Shown here piece after piece: positions 8,110-15,141 of a stretch of DNA of 15,446 nucleotides. The stretch is taken from the NCBI GenBank assembly GCA_002335055.1, contig DDCH01000009.1:159428-174873 (forward strand). Direction: 5' to 3'. Source of the DNA: Sulfurimonas sp. UBA2011. GTDB lineage: Bacteria; Campylobacterota; Campylobacteria; Campylobacterales; Sulfurimonadaceae. Positions within the stretch are counted from its first letter, which is position 1. Every line of letters begins with the position of its first letter. Under the pieces are notes generated by a model, which had not been told where the DNA came from, did not search any database, and was given only the letters and a program-made list of their open reading frames with translations. Position numbers and translations under genes: made by a program.

Positions 8110-8190
8110 ATGAAAAAAATACAGACAAAAAAAGAAGAGCCTAATGTCCTGATACAGCATATAGACTTTTCTCCAAAAAAAGTTCAATAG
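8110..8190 (+). other. Short open frame of 26 residues, probably a relic
   Basis: An ATG at 8110 follows a TAAGGG ribosome-binding-like stretch (8097-8102) and encodes 26 mostly polar residues, MKKIQTKKEEPNVLIQHIDF and a short tail. It is in the same frame as the GGDEF remnant upstream, separated from it by several stops, so it may be the last codons of the same broken gene rather than a small protein. A 5-bp hairpin (8189-8201, GAA loop) overlaps its stop. I do not recognise it. Apart from this and the GGDEF remnant, the 7661-8267 gap holds only the ccsBA upstream region. Confidence 0.2.
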
Positions 8191-8236
8191 AGGGAACCTC
8201 TCCTTCATTTGATACCTTCCATTAGCTTACTTTCAC

Positions 8237-8242
8237 TACAAT
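8237..8242 (+). promoter_or_regulatory. -10-like box before ccsBA
   Basis: TACAAT lies about 26 nt before the ccsBA start codon and is followed by the AT-rich ATATTTCTTTATATATAAGG, whose AAGG (8257-8260) is the ribosome binding site. There is no convincing -35. The preceding DNA is pseudogene, so some promoter is needed in this interval. Confidence 0.3.
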
Positions 8243-8267
8243 ATTTCTTTATATATAAGGCTTAAAA

Positions 8268-11200
8268 ATGAAACAACTTTTATCTTTCATCTCTTCGATG
8301 AGAACTATGGCGATTTTGATGTTAATATTCGCATTTTCAGTAGGCTATGCTACTATAATTGAAAATGATTTTGGTACGATGACTGCAAAAGCAGAAATCT
8401 ATAATGCACGATGGTTTGAGGCTCTTTTAGGTCTTCTTGCATTGAACTTAGCATTAAATATACATAAACACAAAATGTACACATTAAAAAAAGCTCCAAT
8501 ATTTCTTTTTCATAGTGGTTTTTTAATTATTTTACTTGGTGCTACTATTACTAGATACGCAGGATATGAAGGTACTATGCATATACGAGAGGGTGGTGAA
8601 GCATCGTCTATGGTTAGTGCAGATACATTTGTTGGTGTAACTGTACAAAGTGCAGGTAAGTTTGAAAGTGAATCAAAGAAAGTATATCTTTCAGAAAGAA
8701 GCTCAAATAGTGTAGATATTTCACTCTCAGTTAATGAAAAAAATGTAAATGTAAGTCTTATAGAATATATTCCTGACGCTGTAGAAACACTTGTAGAAGA
8801 TCAAGAACACGGAAAACCAATAGCTAAATTTATGCTGACAAAAAATGGTCAAGGTAAACCTGTAGCACTAGCTCAAGGGCAGTTTGTTGATGGTGGTTCT
8901 TTTATTATTGATTTTGGTTCTGGTGAAACATTTTCTAAACCTCTTATCTCTATCACACTTAAAGATGGTATTCCATATATCACACATGATGAAGCACTCT
9001 CTTCTTTTAGAATGGCTAATCGTGAAAAAGGTGAACTTAAAGCAAAGAGTACGGACGAGTTAAATCAACGTGTTCTGTATACTACACCAGATGGTGGAAG
9101 TTTTGTTCTACGTGATTTTATGATGCATGCAGTTAAAAAGATGGTTAGTAGTTCTGCTTCAAGTATGAATAGAAAAATGAAAATGAACTCTGGTGGAATA
9201 GATGCTTTTCGTTTTGATGTAAATGTAGATGGTACTTCAAAAGAAGTACTTGTTTATGGTAAAAGAGGTACTATCACTGCTCCAACAAGTATTCTTGTAT
9301 CTGGTGTAAAAGTAGCTGTCTCTTATGGTGCTAAAGATATAAGTATTCCTTTTAAAATTCACTTAAATGACTTTCAATTAGATCGTTATCCTGGTTCTAT
9401 GAGTCCAGCATCATATGCAAGTGAAGTTACTCTTATAGATAAAGAAAAAGGTATAAAAATAGACTATAGGATTTTTATGAACAATATTTTAGAGCACCGT
9501 GGTTATAGATTTTTTCAAGCCTCTTATGATAGAGACGAGAAGGGTACTGTGCTCTCAGTAAACAATGACCCTGGAACTCTTCCTTCATACTTAGGTTATT
9601 TACTTTTAGCAATTGGACTTTTTTGGACACTTCTTTCTAAAAAACATAGATTTTCTCGTCTTGCAGCAAAAGCAAAAAAAGCGAGTGATGCGAAAATAGT
9701 TCCAGCACTTTTAGCTTTTGGACTTATCTTTAGTACTCTACCTTCTGATGTAAATGCAGAGGATTTAGACCCTGCTATAAAAACTATACTTGCGTTTGAT
9801 AAAGAACATGCTGAGAAGTTTGGAGAATTAATAGTACAAGACACCCAAGGTCGAATGAAACCTATGAATACACTTGCTACAGAGATTTTAGCAAAGATAT
9901 ATAGAGGCTCATCTCTTAAGGTCGGTTCATATACTCTGACACCAGATCAAGTAATCCTTGGAATGATGATTAGACCAGATATCTACCGTGAAGTAAAACT
10001 TATCCGTACAAAAGACCCAAAGATAAACGATGCTATCGGTGCACCTAGTGATGCTAAGTATGTATCTTTTTCTCAGTTTTTTCATGATGCTGAAAATATG
10101 AGAGGATATAAACTTGCAGAGATTATCGATGAAGCTGCTAGAAAAGAACCAAAACATAAAAATAAACTTGATAAAGCCGCACTCAAAGTAGATGAAAAAG
10201 TAAATGTAGCATATATGGTTTTTACAGGTTCACTTCTGAAGATGTGGCCACTTAAAAGTGATGCAGGAAACAAGTGGTATGCAACTATAGAAGCACTAGA
10301 AACATTTAACAAGCCTAATGGTCTTAAAGTTCGTGATACAGCTGTAACATACTTCACATCAGTTGATACTGCTCTAAAAAGTGGTGACTGGAGAGATAGT
10401 AATGAAGCATTAGCAAGTATTGCTAAGTATCAAAAAGAGAATGGTTCGGCTGTTTATCCAAGTGCAAACAGTATAAAAGCAGAAATCTTTGCAAATAAGG
10501 CAAATATTTTTGAACGTATTTATCCACTGTACCTTTTAATGGGTTTTGTACTTTTAATACTTAGTTTTACAAAAATAATTCAACCAAAGCTAAAAATGGG
10601 ACTTATTACAAAAGCGTCACTTTATCTTTTAATACTTTTCTTTGCAGCACATACTGTTGGTTTAGCACTTAGATGGTATATCTCTGGTCATGCACCGTGG
10701 TCAAATGGGTATGAGTCTATGGTTTATATCTCATGGGCAACAGTACTTGCAGGATTTATATTCTCTAAACGTTCATCAATGACTTTAGCATCAACAGCTA
10801 TACTCTCAGGTCTTATCCTTTTTGTAGCACACCTTAACTGGATGAATCCACAGGTTACAAACCTTGTACCAGTGCTGAACTCTTACTGGTTAAGTATCCA
10901 TGTTAGTATGATTACTGCTTCTTATGGTTTCTTAGGTCTTGGAGCACTTTTAGGTTTTATAACACTTTTACTTTTTATGATTAAAACTGATAAAAATGAA
11001 AGACAAATCACACTCTCTATAAAAGAGTTAAACTCTATAAATGAGATGAGTCTGATGGTTGGTTTAGTTCTTTTAACTGTTGGAAACTTTCTTGGTGGCG
11101 TTTGGGCAAATGAGTCTTGGGGACGTTACTGGGGTTGGGATCCAAAAGAGACATGGGCACTTGTAACTATTTTAGTTTATGCTGTAGTAATTCACTTGAG

Positions 11201-11420
11201 ATTTTTAAAGTCACTTTATAGTGAGTTTAACTTTAGTGTGATTTCATTATTATCATTTACATCAGTACTTATGACATACTTTGGGGTAAATTACTACCTT
11301 GCAGGAATGCACTCATATGCAAAAGGTGATCCAGTTCCTATACCGGACTTTGTTCCAGTAACTTACTCTATCTTAGCGGTGGTAATATTACTTGCGTTTA
11401 GAAACAGAAAGATAGTTTAG
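8268..11420 (+). CDS. ccsBA: Cytochrome c biogenesis protein CcsBA (fused system II haem lyase)
   Basis: This inner-membrane haem exporter and cytochrome c synthetase attaches haem to CXXCH motifs in the periplasm. The 1050 residues join a ResB/CcsB part and a CcsA part, as is typical of epsilonproteobacteria. In the CcsB half, three membrane segments (about 10-30, 50-63, 77-97) include H82 in APIFLFHSGF, followed by a large periplasmic domain to about 435 and further membrane segments (about 437-460, 478-497). A soluble region of about 500-755 leads to the CcsA half: H795 in AAHTVGLALRWY, H878 in YWLSIHVSM, the tryptophan-rich WWD haem-binding region from W946 to W963 (with WGWDPKETW), and H1015 in GMHSYAKGDP. 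All four histidines expected for haem transit and binding are present. The ATG follows AAGG by 7 nt. It heads a tight cluster with a DUF2461 gene and hemH. Confidence 0.95.
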   Translation: MKQLLSFISSMRTMAILMLIFAFSVGYATIIENDFGTMTAKAEIYNARWFEALLGLLALNLALNIHKHKMYTLKKAPIFLFHSGFLIILLGATITRYAGYEGTMHIREGGEASSMVSADTFVGVTVQSAGKFESESKKVYLSERSSNSVDISLSVNEKNVNVSLIEYIPDAVETLVEDQEHGKPIAKFMLTKNGQGKPVALAQGQFVDGGSFIIDFGSGETFSKPLISITLKDGIPYITHDEALSSFRMANREKGELKAKSTDELNQRVLYTTPDGGSFVLRDFMMHAVKKMVSSSASSMNRKMKMNSGGIDAFRFDVNVDGTSKEVLVYGKRGTITAPTSILVSGVKVAVSYGAKDISIPFKIHLNDFQLDRYPGSMSPASYASEVTLIDKEKGIKIDYRIFMNNILEHRGYRFFQASYDRDEKGTVLSVNNDPGTLPSYLGYLLLAIGLFWTLLSKKHRFSRLAAKAKKASDAKIVPALLAFGLIFSTLPSDVNAEDLDPAIKTILAFDKEHAEKFGELIVQDTQGRMKPMNTLATEILAKIYRGSSLKVGSYTLTPDQVILGMMIRPDIYREVKLIRTKDPKINDAIGAPSDAKYVSFSQFFHDAENMRGYKLAEIIDEAARKEPKHKNKLDKAALKVDEKVNVAYMVFTGSLLKMWPLKSDAGNKWYATIEALETFNKPNGLKVRDTAVTYFTSVDTALKSGDWRDSNEALASIAKYQKENGSAVYPSANSIKAEIFANKANIFERIYPLYLLMGFVLLILSFTKIIQPKLKMGLITKASLYLLILFFAAHTVGLALRWYISGHAPWSNGYESMVYISWATVLAGFIFSKRSSMTLASTAILSGLILFVAHLNWMNPQVTNLVPVLNSYWLSIHVSMITASYGFLGLGALLGFITLLLFMIKTDKNERQITLSIKELNSINEMSLMVGLVLLTVGNFLGGVWANESWGRYWGWDPKETWALVTILVYAVVIHLRFLKSLYSEFNFSVISLLSFTSVLMTYFGVNYYLAGMHSYAKGDPVPIPDFVPVTYSILAVVILLAFRNRKIV

Positions 11421-11429
11421 GTAGTAGTA

Positions 11430-12134
11430 GTGGTCTTTACTGGTTTTTCTAAAAAGGCACTACCTTTTTTAAAACAAATAAAAAACAATAACGATAAAGA
11501 GTGGTTTGCCGCTCACAAATCAGAATATGAAGAGTACATTTTAAATCCATCTCGTGCATTTGTAGAAGAGATGGGTGAACACCTCCAAGCCTTAGAGCCT
11601 ACAATAAACGCAATCCCAAAAATAAATAAATCCCTTTACAGAATTTACAGAGACTCCCGAAGAATGGGTGCAAATAAAATGCCTATAAAAGAGCGTATTG
11701 GCATAATATTTTGGCAGGGCAATAACAAGCGAATGCAGAGTTCTTGTTTCTATATGCACTTCTCATATGAAGAGTTAATGGTGGCAGTTGGTGTTAGATG
11801 GTTCGAGAAACCAATGCTTGATGCCTTTCGTGAGTACATAAAAGATGATAAGAAACGCAGTCAGCTACAGAAGATTCTTAAGAATATTAAAGAGAAAAAT
11901 AAAGGCTACACACATCTAGAAAAGGGCTATAAACGCTACCCAAGAGGTTTTAATGCAGAGATGTCAAACGCAGACCTTTCTTTATACAAGGGTATGGCTA
12001 CATTTAAAACATTAGACCCTAGTATTATAGAAAATGGAGTAGAACTTATAGAAAAACTCTATGAAATCTATGAAGATATGTTACCATTACAAAAGTTTAT
12101 GTACGAAGTAAGTTTAAGAGTGAAAGAGGACTAA
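11430..12134 (+). CDS. DUF2461 (TIGR02453-type) family protein of unknown function
   Basis: The 234 residues match the DUF2461 family by its opening FTGFSKKALPFLKQIKNNNDKEWFAAHKSEYEE, the IPKINKSLYRIYRDSRR segment with a following K.PIK.R.GIIFW, the GVRWFEKPMLDAFREYI region, and the later KRYPRGFNAE. No catalytic function has been established for this family that I can name. The start is a GTG nine bases after the ccsBA stop; in-frame codons upstream run into the ccsBA stop without another start, and TAGG (11418-11421) is the only ribosome-binding-like match. The protein is soluble and hydrophilic with no signal peptide. Position between ccsBA and hemH suggests co-transcription but does not prove a role in haem metabolism. 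Confidence 0.85.
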   Translation: MVFTGFSKKALPFLKQIKNNNDKEWFAAHKSEYEEYILNPSRAFVEEMGEHLQALEPTINAIPKINKSLYRIYRDSRRMGANKMPIKERIGIIFWQGNNKRMQSSCFYMHFSYEELMVAVGVRWFEKPMLDAFREYIKDDKKRSQLQKILKNIKEKNKGYTHLEKGYKRYPRGFNAEMSNADLSLYKGMATFKTLDPSIIENGVELIEKLYEIYEDMLPLQKFMYEVSLRVKED

Positions 12135-12137
12135 ATA

Positions 12138-13085
12138 GTGAAAGAAGCGATAATACTACTCAATATGGGTGGACCAAACAATCTTAATGAAGTTGAGATG
12201 TTTTTGACAAATATGTTTAATGATAAAAATATTTTAACGATGAAGAGTGATTTAGCACGTAAGTTTGTTGGAGGTTTGATTACCTTTTTAAAAACTGAGT
12301 CTTCACAAGAGATATACAGACAACTTGGTGGAAAGTCTCCCATAGTTGGGCATACGAAAAACTTAGTAAAGAAACTTCAAGAGAGACTCGGGAGTGATGT
12401 TATAGTTGATTTTGTTATGCGTTATACTCCGCCTTTTGCACCAGAAGTAATAGAACGTCTCCAAAAAGAGAACGTAGAAAAGATTTATCTAATTCCTCTG
12501 TATCCTCAGTACTCAACAACAACTTCAAAGTCATCGCTTGAAGATTTTGAAGAGGCTTACCATAAAGTCCATGGTGATGCACTTCTTGTTGAGATAAAAC
12601 ATTTTTTTGAAAATGAAAGTTATAATAAAAGTGTTTTAGAAAGTATAAAAAAGAGTGTAAATGGTGATGATTACCGTGATTTTGATGTGATATTTTCTGC
12701 ACATGGTTTACCAAAAAAGATAGTAAAAGCTGGAGATGTGTATGAAAAACATATCACAAAACATATCACTATCTTAAATAAAATGCTCAAAGAAGAGGGT
12801 ATGGACTTTCATGAAACACATCTTGCCTTTCAGTCAAAAGTAGGTCCCCTAGAGTGGCTTTCACCATCACTAGAAGAGAAGTTAAAGGTAGTACGTAACC
12901 GTGGAATTATAGTTGTGCCTATCGCCTTTACAATAGATAACTCTGAGACTGACTTTGAACTAGAAGTTGAGTATAGAGAGATAGCTGAGAAGCTTGGGTT
13001 TAGAGAGTATAGAGTATGTAGATGTCCTAATGACAGTGAACTCTTTGTAGATGCTTTATGTGAGATATATGAGAAGATGAAATAA
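12138..13085 (+). CDS. hemH: Ferrochelatase (protohaem or coprohaem ferrochelatase)
   Basis: This enzyme inserts ferrous iron into a porphyrin at the last steps of haem synthesis. The 315 residues begin with the family signature IILLNMGGPNNLNEVEMFL, followed by GGKSPI, MRYTPPFAPEVI, LIPLYPQYSTTTSKSSLED, the active-site FSAHGLPKKIV with H189, FQSKVGPLEWLSP, and PIAFTIDNSETDFELEVEYRE with E270. The last motif has N268 where many ferrochelatases have histidine (SDHIET). The start is a GTG preceded by AGAGGA (12126-12131), three bases after the DUF2461 stop. The next gene's ATG overlaps the hemH stop by one base. The product would supply haem for the cytochromes matured by CcsBA, whose gene is in the same cluster. 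Confidence 0.95.
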   Translation: MKEAIILLNMGGPNNLNEVEMFLTNMFNDKNILTMKSDLARKFVGGLITFLKTESSQEIYRQLGGKSPIVGHTKNLVKKLQERLGSDVIVDFVMRYTPPFAPEVIERLQKENVEKIYLIPLYPQYSTTTSKSSLEDFEEAYHKVHGDALLVEIKHFFENESYNKSVLESIKKSVNGDDYRDFDVIFSAHGLPKKIVKAGDVYEKHITKHITILNKMLKEEGMDFHETHLAFQSKVGPLEWLSPSLEEKLKVVRNRGIIVVPIAFTIDNSETDFELEVEYREIAEKLGFREYRVCRCPNDSELFVDALCEIYEKMK

Positions 13086-13210
13086 TGCAAAATATAGTAA
13101 TATTTGATATGGATGGAACATTAATAGACTCTAAAAAAGATATCCAAGCCTCTATCTTCACTCTAAAGAGTTCAGACAGATGTCCTACAGGTACTTCTAG
13201 CACTTTATAG
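13085..13210 (+). pseudogene. HAD-superfamily phosphatase, 5' fragment only
   Basis: The ATG overlaps the hemH stop (TAATG), the usual sign of a genuine operon gene. The first residues, MQNIVIFDMDGTLIDSKKDI followed by QASI, are the start of a phosphoglycolate-phosphatase-like HAD enzyme, with motif I DxDGT (D8, D10). After about residue 24 the similarity is lost and the frame ends at residue 41; such enzymes are about 200-230 residues. The cap domain and motifs II-IV are absent. The break lies just before a promoter and a tyrosine recombinase gene, so the remainder has probably been displaced by integration, or lost. The fragment cannot be catalytic. Confidence 0.8.
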
Positions 13211-13235
13211 ACACACTCAATGTATTACATTTACT

Positions 13236-13241
13236 TATAAT
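13236..13241 (+). promoter_or_regulatory. -10 box of the probable integrase promoter
   Basis: A consensus TATAAT lies 80 nt before the recombinase start, in AT-rich DNA. The predicted transcript would begin near 13248 and would therefore contain the CCTC/GAGG and GGTCACCTT repeats in its leader. There is no clear -35. Confidence 0.45.
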
Positions 13242-13255
13242 ATATTGTTCTAAAT

Positions 13256-13285
13256 CCTCTGAGGGGTCACCTTAGAGGTCACCTT
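13256..13285 (+). repeat. Operator-like or arm-site repeats before the integrase
   Basis: A small palindrome CCTC-T-GAGG (13256-13264) is followed directly by GGTCACCTT (13265-13273) and a second exact GGTCACCTT (13277-13285), 12 bp apart. Each copy is preceded by GAGG, overlapping its first two bases in the second copy. A spacing close to one helix turn suggests a protein-binding site, such as integrase arm sites or a repressor operator. The region lies between the predicted promoter and the recombinase start. Confidence 0.55.
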
Positions 13286-13292
13286 TTAAGTT

Positions 13293-13322
13293 ATTCTTAG
13301 TCTAATTCAAAGAGCTAAGAAT
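13293..13322 (+). repeat. Inverted repeat overlapping the integrase start codon
   Basis: ATTCTTAG (13293-13300) pairs with CTAAGAAT (13315-13322), and TCT with AGA extends the stem past one bulged base. The second arm covers the first two bases of the ATG at 13321 and lies beside the weak AGAG ribosome-binding stretch. It could restrict translation of the recombinase, or be a recombinase-binding dyad. Confidence 0.45.
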
Positions 13323-14487
13323 GTATCTAACAAAGAAAAATACAACCTACTACTACAGAAGAAAAACACCCCAAATACTAATACCCATATTAAATACTGC
13401 AATAATCAAAAGAAGTCTCTGTACCTCAAATAAGATAGCTGCAATACAACAAGCTAGTTACTATACAAGTATCCTCCATAAAGCTATGTTGGCTTGTAGT
13501 ATAGATATTCCTATAGAAAACATCATTAGCATACTTAAACCTTTACTCTCTGATAGTGCGAATACAACCATAGTAATCAAAGTTGAGAGGCTTAAATTTA
13601 CTACAGATATTATAGAGAAGTATCTAACAAGTCTAGTAATCAGCCAAGATAAGATAAAAGCCTATAGAGCAAGATTACATATAATTTACTCAATCATAGA
13701 TGCTAGGGAAATGACACCCGCAATCATAGATGAAATAATACTTACACTCCAGACCAAGATACCTAAGAGATATAAGATACTAAAGAAGAGTAAATTCTTT
13801 AAAGAAATAATAAATATGGAGTACAGACAGAGTGAACTACTCAGTATAGGTACTGTGAATGTATATCTAGTACTGTTTAGATCAATTCTAAAGTGGGTGT
13901 ATGCTAGGGAATACCTCACAAAAGACTACTCAGATCTAGTTATTAAACTCAAAGACAAGGGTGCCGCTTCTCTCAAAACAGATGCTCTAACTGATGAGAT
14001 AATAGAGAAAATACTGACAAAAATTAATCCAAGAGAAAGGCTATTCCTACTTGGTATGAGGTTTAGCGGCCTAAGACCTACAGAGTTATTGCAGAGTGAG
14101 GTAACAGAAATAGATAATATCCTGTGCTTTGATCTGAGAAATCCTAATATTCAAGTCAAGAATCTTAATTCGAGAAGACTTGTACCTATCCATTCCAAAT
14201 TGATCCCTAAGCTAGAGGAACTAACAAGTGTCCTAGCTAAGTATAAAACTGTCAAGGTAATTAGTAGGAATACAACTACAGCACTCAGAGAGTTAGGCCT
14301 ACCATCTACAGCAACACTTTATTCCCTTCGCCACACTTTTATAACCAAGCTCATCAATCTAGGAGCTGACAATAATATTGTATCTGCCTTAGTTGGCCAT
14401 TCATTACAAGGAAATCAAATGACAATGGATAGATATTTCAAGGGTTATGATGTCAAAAAGTTGAAGGAAACAATAGAGCTTCTGTAG
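13321..14487 (+). CDS. Tyrosine recombinase / site-specific integrase
   Basis: This 388-residue protein of the phage-integrase family cuts and rejoins DNA at attachment sites through a 3'-phosphotyrosine. The N terminus (MYLTKKNTTYYYRRKTP) resembles the small arm-binding module (DUF6538-like) common in island integrases; a helical core-binding region spans about 90-205. The catalytic domain shows R252 in SGLRPTELLQ, a basic strand near 280-290 (VKNLNSRRLVPI), R337 in YSLRHTF, H360 in LVGHS and the nucleophile Y372 in DRYFKGY. Y334 takes the place of the commonly seen first histidine of H-x-x-R; otherwise the set is complete, so activity is plausible. Nearly every arginine is AGA or AGG, with CGC at R337, unlike dnaE, where CGT is common. 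This points to horizontal acquisition. The gene reads away from the truncated HAD gene. Confidence 0.93.
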   Translation: MYLTKKNTTYYYRRKTPQILIPILNTAIIKRSLCTSNKIAAIQQASYYTSILHKAMLACSIDIPIENIISILKPLLSDSANTTIVIKVERLKFTTDIIEKYLTSLVISQDKIKAYRARLHIIYSIIDAREMTPAIIDEIILTLQTKIPKRYKILKKSKFFKEIINMEYRQSELLSIGTVNVYLVLFRSILKWVYAREYLTKDYSDLVIKLKDKGAASLKTDALTDEIIEKILTKINPRERLFLLGMRFSGLRPTELLQSEVTEIDNILCFDLRNPNIQVKNLNSRRLVPIHSKLIPKLEELTSVLAKYKTVKVISRNTTTALRELGLPSTATLYSLRHTFITKLINLGADNNIVSALVGHSLQGNQMTMDRYFKGYDVKKLKETIELL

Positions 14488-14816
14488 AGCTTTCTAATAC
14501 ACAAGCATAAAAAGCTATGTGAGGCCCTGCTGGTAGTCTTTTCTGGACATAACAATTGAACTTTGTGTAGGAAGTGCCCACTAAATAAGGAAAGGGAGTG
14601 TCAAGAGGAATGTAATAAGGTAACTACAAAAACAGGAATATTCACTACACACAGATAATTATCTCTGTAAGTACCTGTAGTACGAACAAATAATGAGTAT
14701 GCATATAAAGTGAATGTAGGAAGTGAACAAAAAGAAAGGAAAGGTAGAAAAGACAACATACACAACCTGCTCTCATATGAAGAGTTAAAACACAACAAAG
14801 AAAGGAAAGAAACAGA
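14488..14816. other. Non-coding stretch between integrase and small gene
   Basis: No convincing protein gene is seen here. The first part has a weak AGCTTT/AAAGCT inverted repeat (14488-14493 and 14511-14516) that is not a proper terminator. The second half becomes purine-rich on the plus strand (GAAAGGAAAG-type runs near 14733-14745 and 14801-14812), ending in the ribosome binding site of the next gene. A short open frame at 14710-14820 is described separately. Confidence 0.5.
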
Positions 14817-14820
14817 ATGA
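14710..14820 (+). other. Possible small ORF of 36 residues overlapping the next start
   Basis: The frame is open from after the TAA at 14668-14670 to a TGA at 14818-14820 that overlaps the next gene's ATG as ATGA, an arrangement typical of translational coupling. From the GTG at 14710 it would encode a very basic and polar peptide containing SEQKERKGRKDN and LLSYEELKHNKERKE. No good ribosome binding site precedes the GTG and no relative is recognised. Purine-rich DNA often gives such frames by chance, so this is a weak call. Confidence 0.2.
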
Positions 14821-15032
14821 AACAAGAAATAAAAACAGTTAGATTACAACTTATTATGAATACTAATACTAATAAACAGTTGAGAATTTTACAGGCATAC
14901 CTAGGAGGTACAGACTCTAGAACAGGAAAGTTTAAAGAAGTACCTAAAGTAACAGTCATTGAAGAGGCCTTAGCTGCACTGTTTAAAGCTAATGAACAGA
15001 AAATGATAGAGCAGCTTACAAGTAAAGACTAA
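14817..15032 (+). CDS. Small protein, possible ribbon-helix-helix DNA-binding protein
   Basis: The 71 residues start at an ATG preceded by a strong purine-rich binding site (AAAGGAAAG, ending 7 nt before). A beta-like segment KTVRLQLIM is followed by a helix NKQLRILQAYLG, a variable loop GTDSRTGKFKEVPK and a second helix VTVIEEALAALFKANEQKM. That strand-helix-helix order, with an alternating hydrophobic strand, resembles CopG/Arc-type repressors, although the loop is longer than usual and no specific family is recognised. A small DNA-binding protein beside dyad-rich DNA in a mobile element would suit a repressor, a copy-control protein or a recombination directionality factor. The function is inferred from shape only. 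Confidence 0.6.
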   Translation: MKQEIKTVRLQLIMNTNTNKQLRILQAYLGGTDSRTGKFKEVPKVTVIEEALAALFKANEQKMIEQLTSKD

Positions 15033-15035
15033 AAA

Positions 15036-15078
15036 AGTTGGCATGAGATATTAGTAGATACCTTGGTTCGGTGCCACT
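15036..15078 (+). repeat. Weak hairpin just after the 71-residue gene
   Basis: AGTTGGCA (15036-15043) can pair with TGCCACT (15072-15078), seven pairs with one bulged T, around a 28-base loop. There is no T-run, so it is not a standard terminator. It is the first of several dyads in the 15033-15380 interval. Confidence 0.3.
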
Positions 15079-15107
15079 ATTAACAACTCTCTATAAGTCC
15101 AACAATT

Positions 15108-15134
15108 TAATCTCTATCCTTCCATTAGAGATTA
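15108..15134 (+). repeat. Perfect 9-bp hairpin
   Basis: TAATCTCTA (15108-15116) and TAGAGATTA (15126-15134) are exact complements around the nine-base loop TCCTTCCAT. The downstream bases CTCTCCCTTG are pyrimidine-rich but not a T-run. It could be a terminator for the upstream small gene or part of a structured site. Confidence 0.6.
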
Positions 15135-15141
15135 CTCTCCC

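Noticed and set aside
14488..14516. Rho-independent terminator after the integrase
   Set aside because: The AGCTTT/AAAGCT stem is only 6 bp around a 17-base loop and has no T-run.
14645..14959. Minus-strand ORF of 104 residues, very hydrophobic, with a second one at 14601-14825
   Set aside because: They overlap the better-supported 71-residue plus-strand gene and each other. Hydrophobic, Phe/Leu/Cys-rich translation is what purine-rich plus-strand DNA gives on its reverse strand.
15036..15078. tRNA or tRNA-derived attachment site (TGGTTCG near 15063)
   Set aside because: The T-loop-like GGTTCG is not flanked by a T-stem, and no anticodon or acceptor arms can be drawn.
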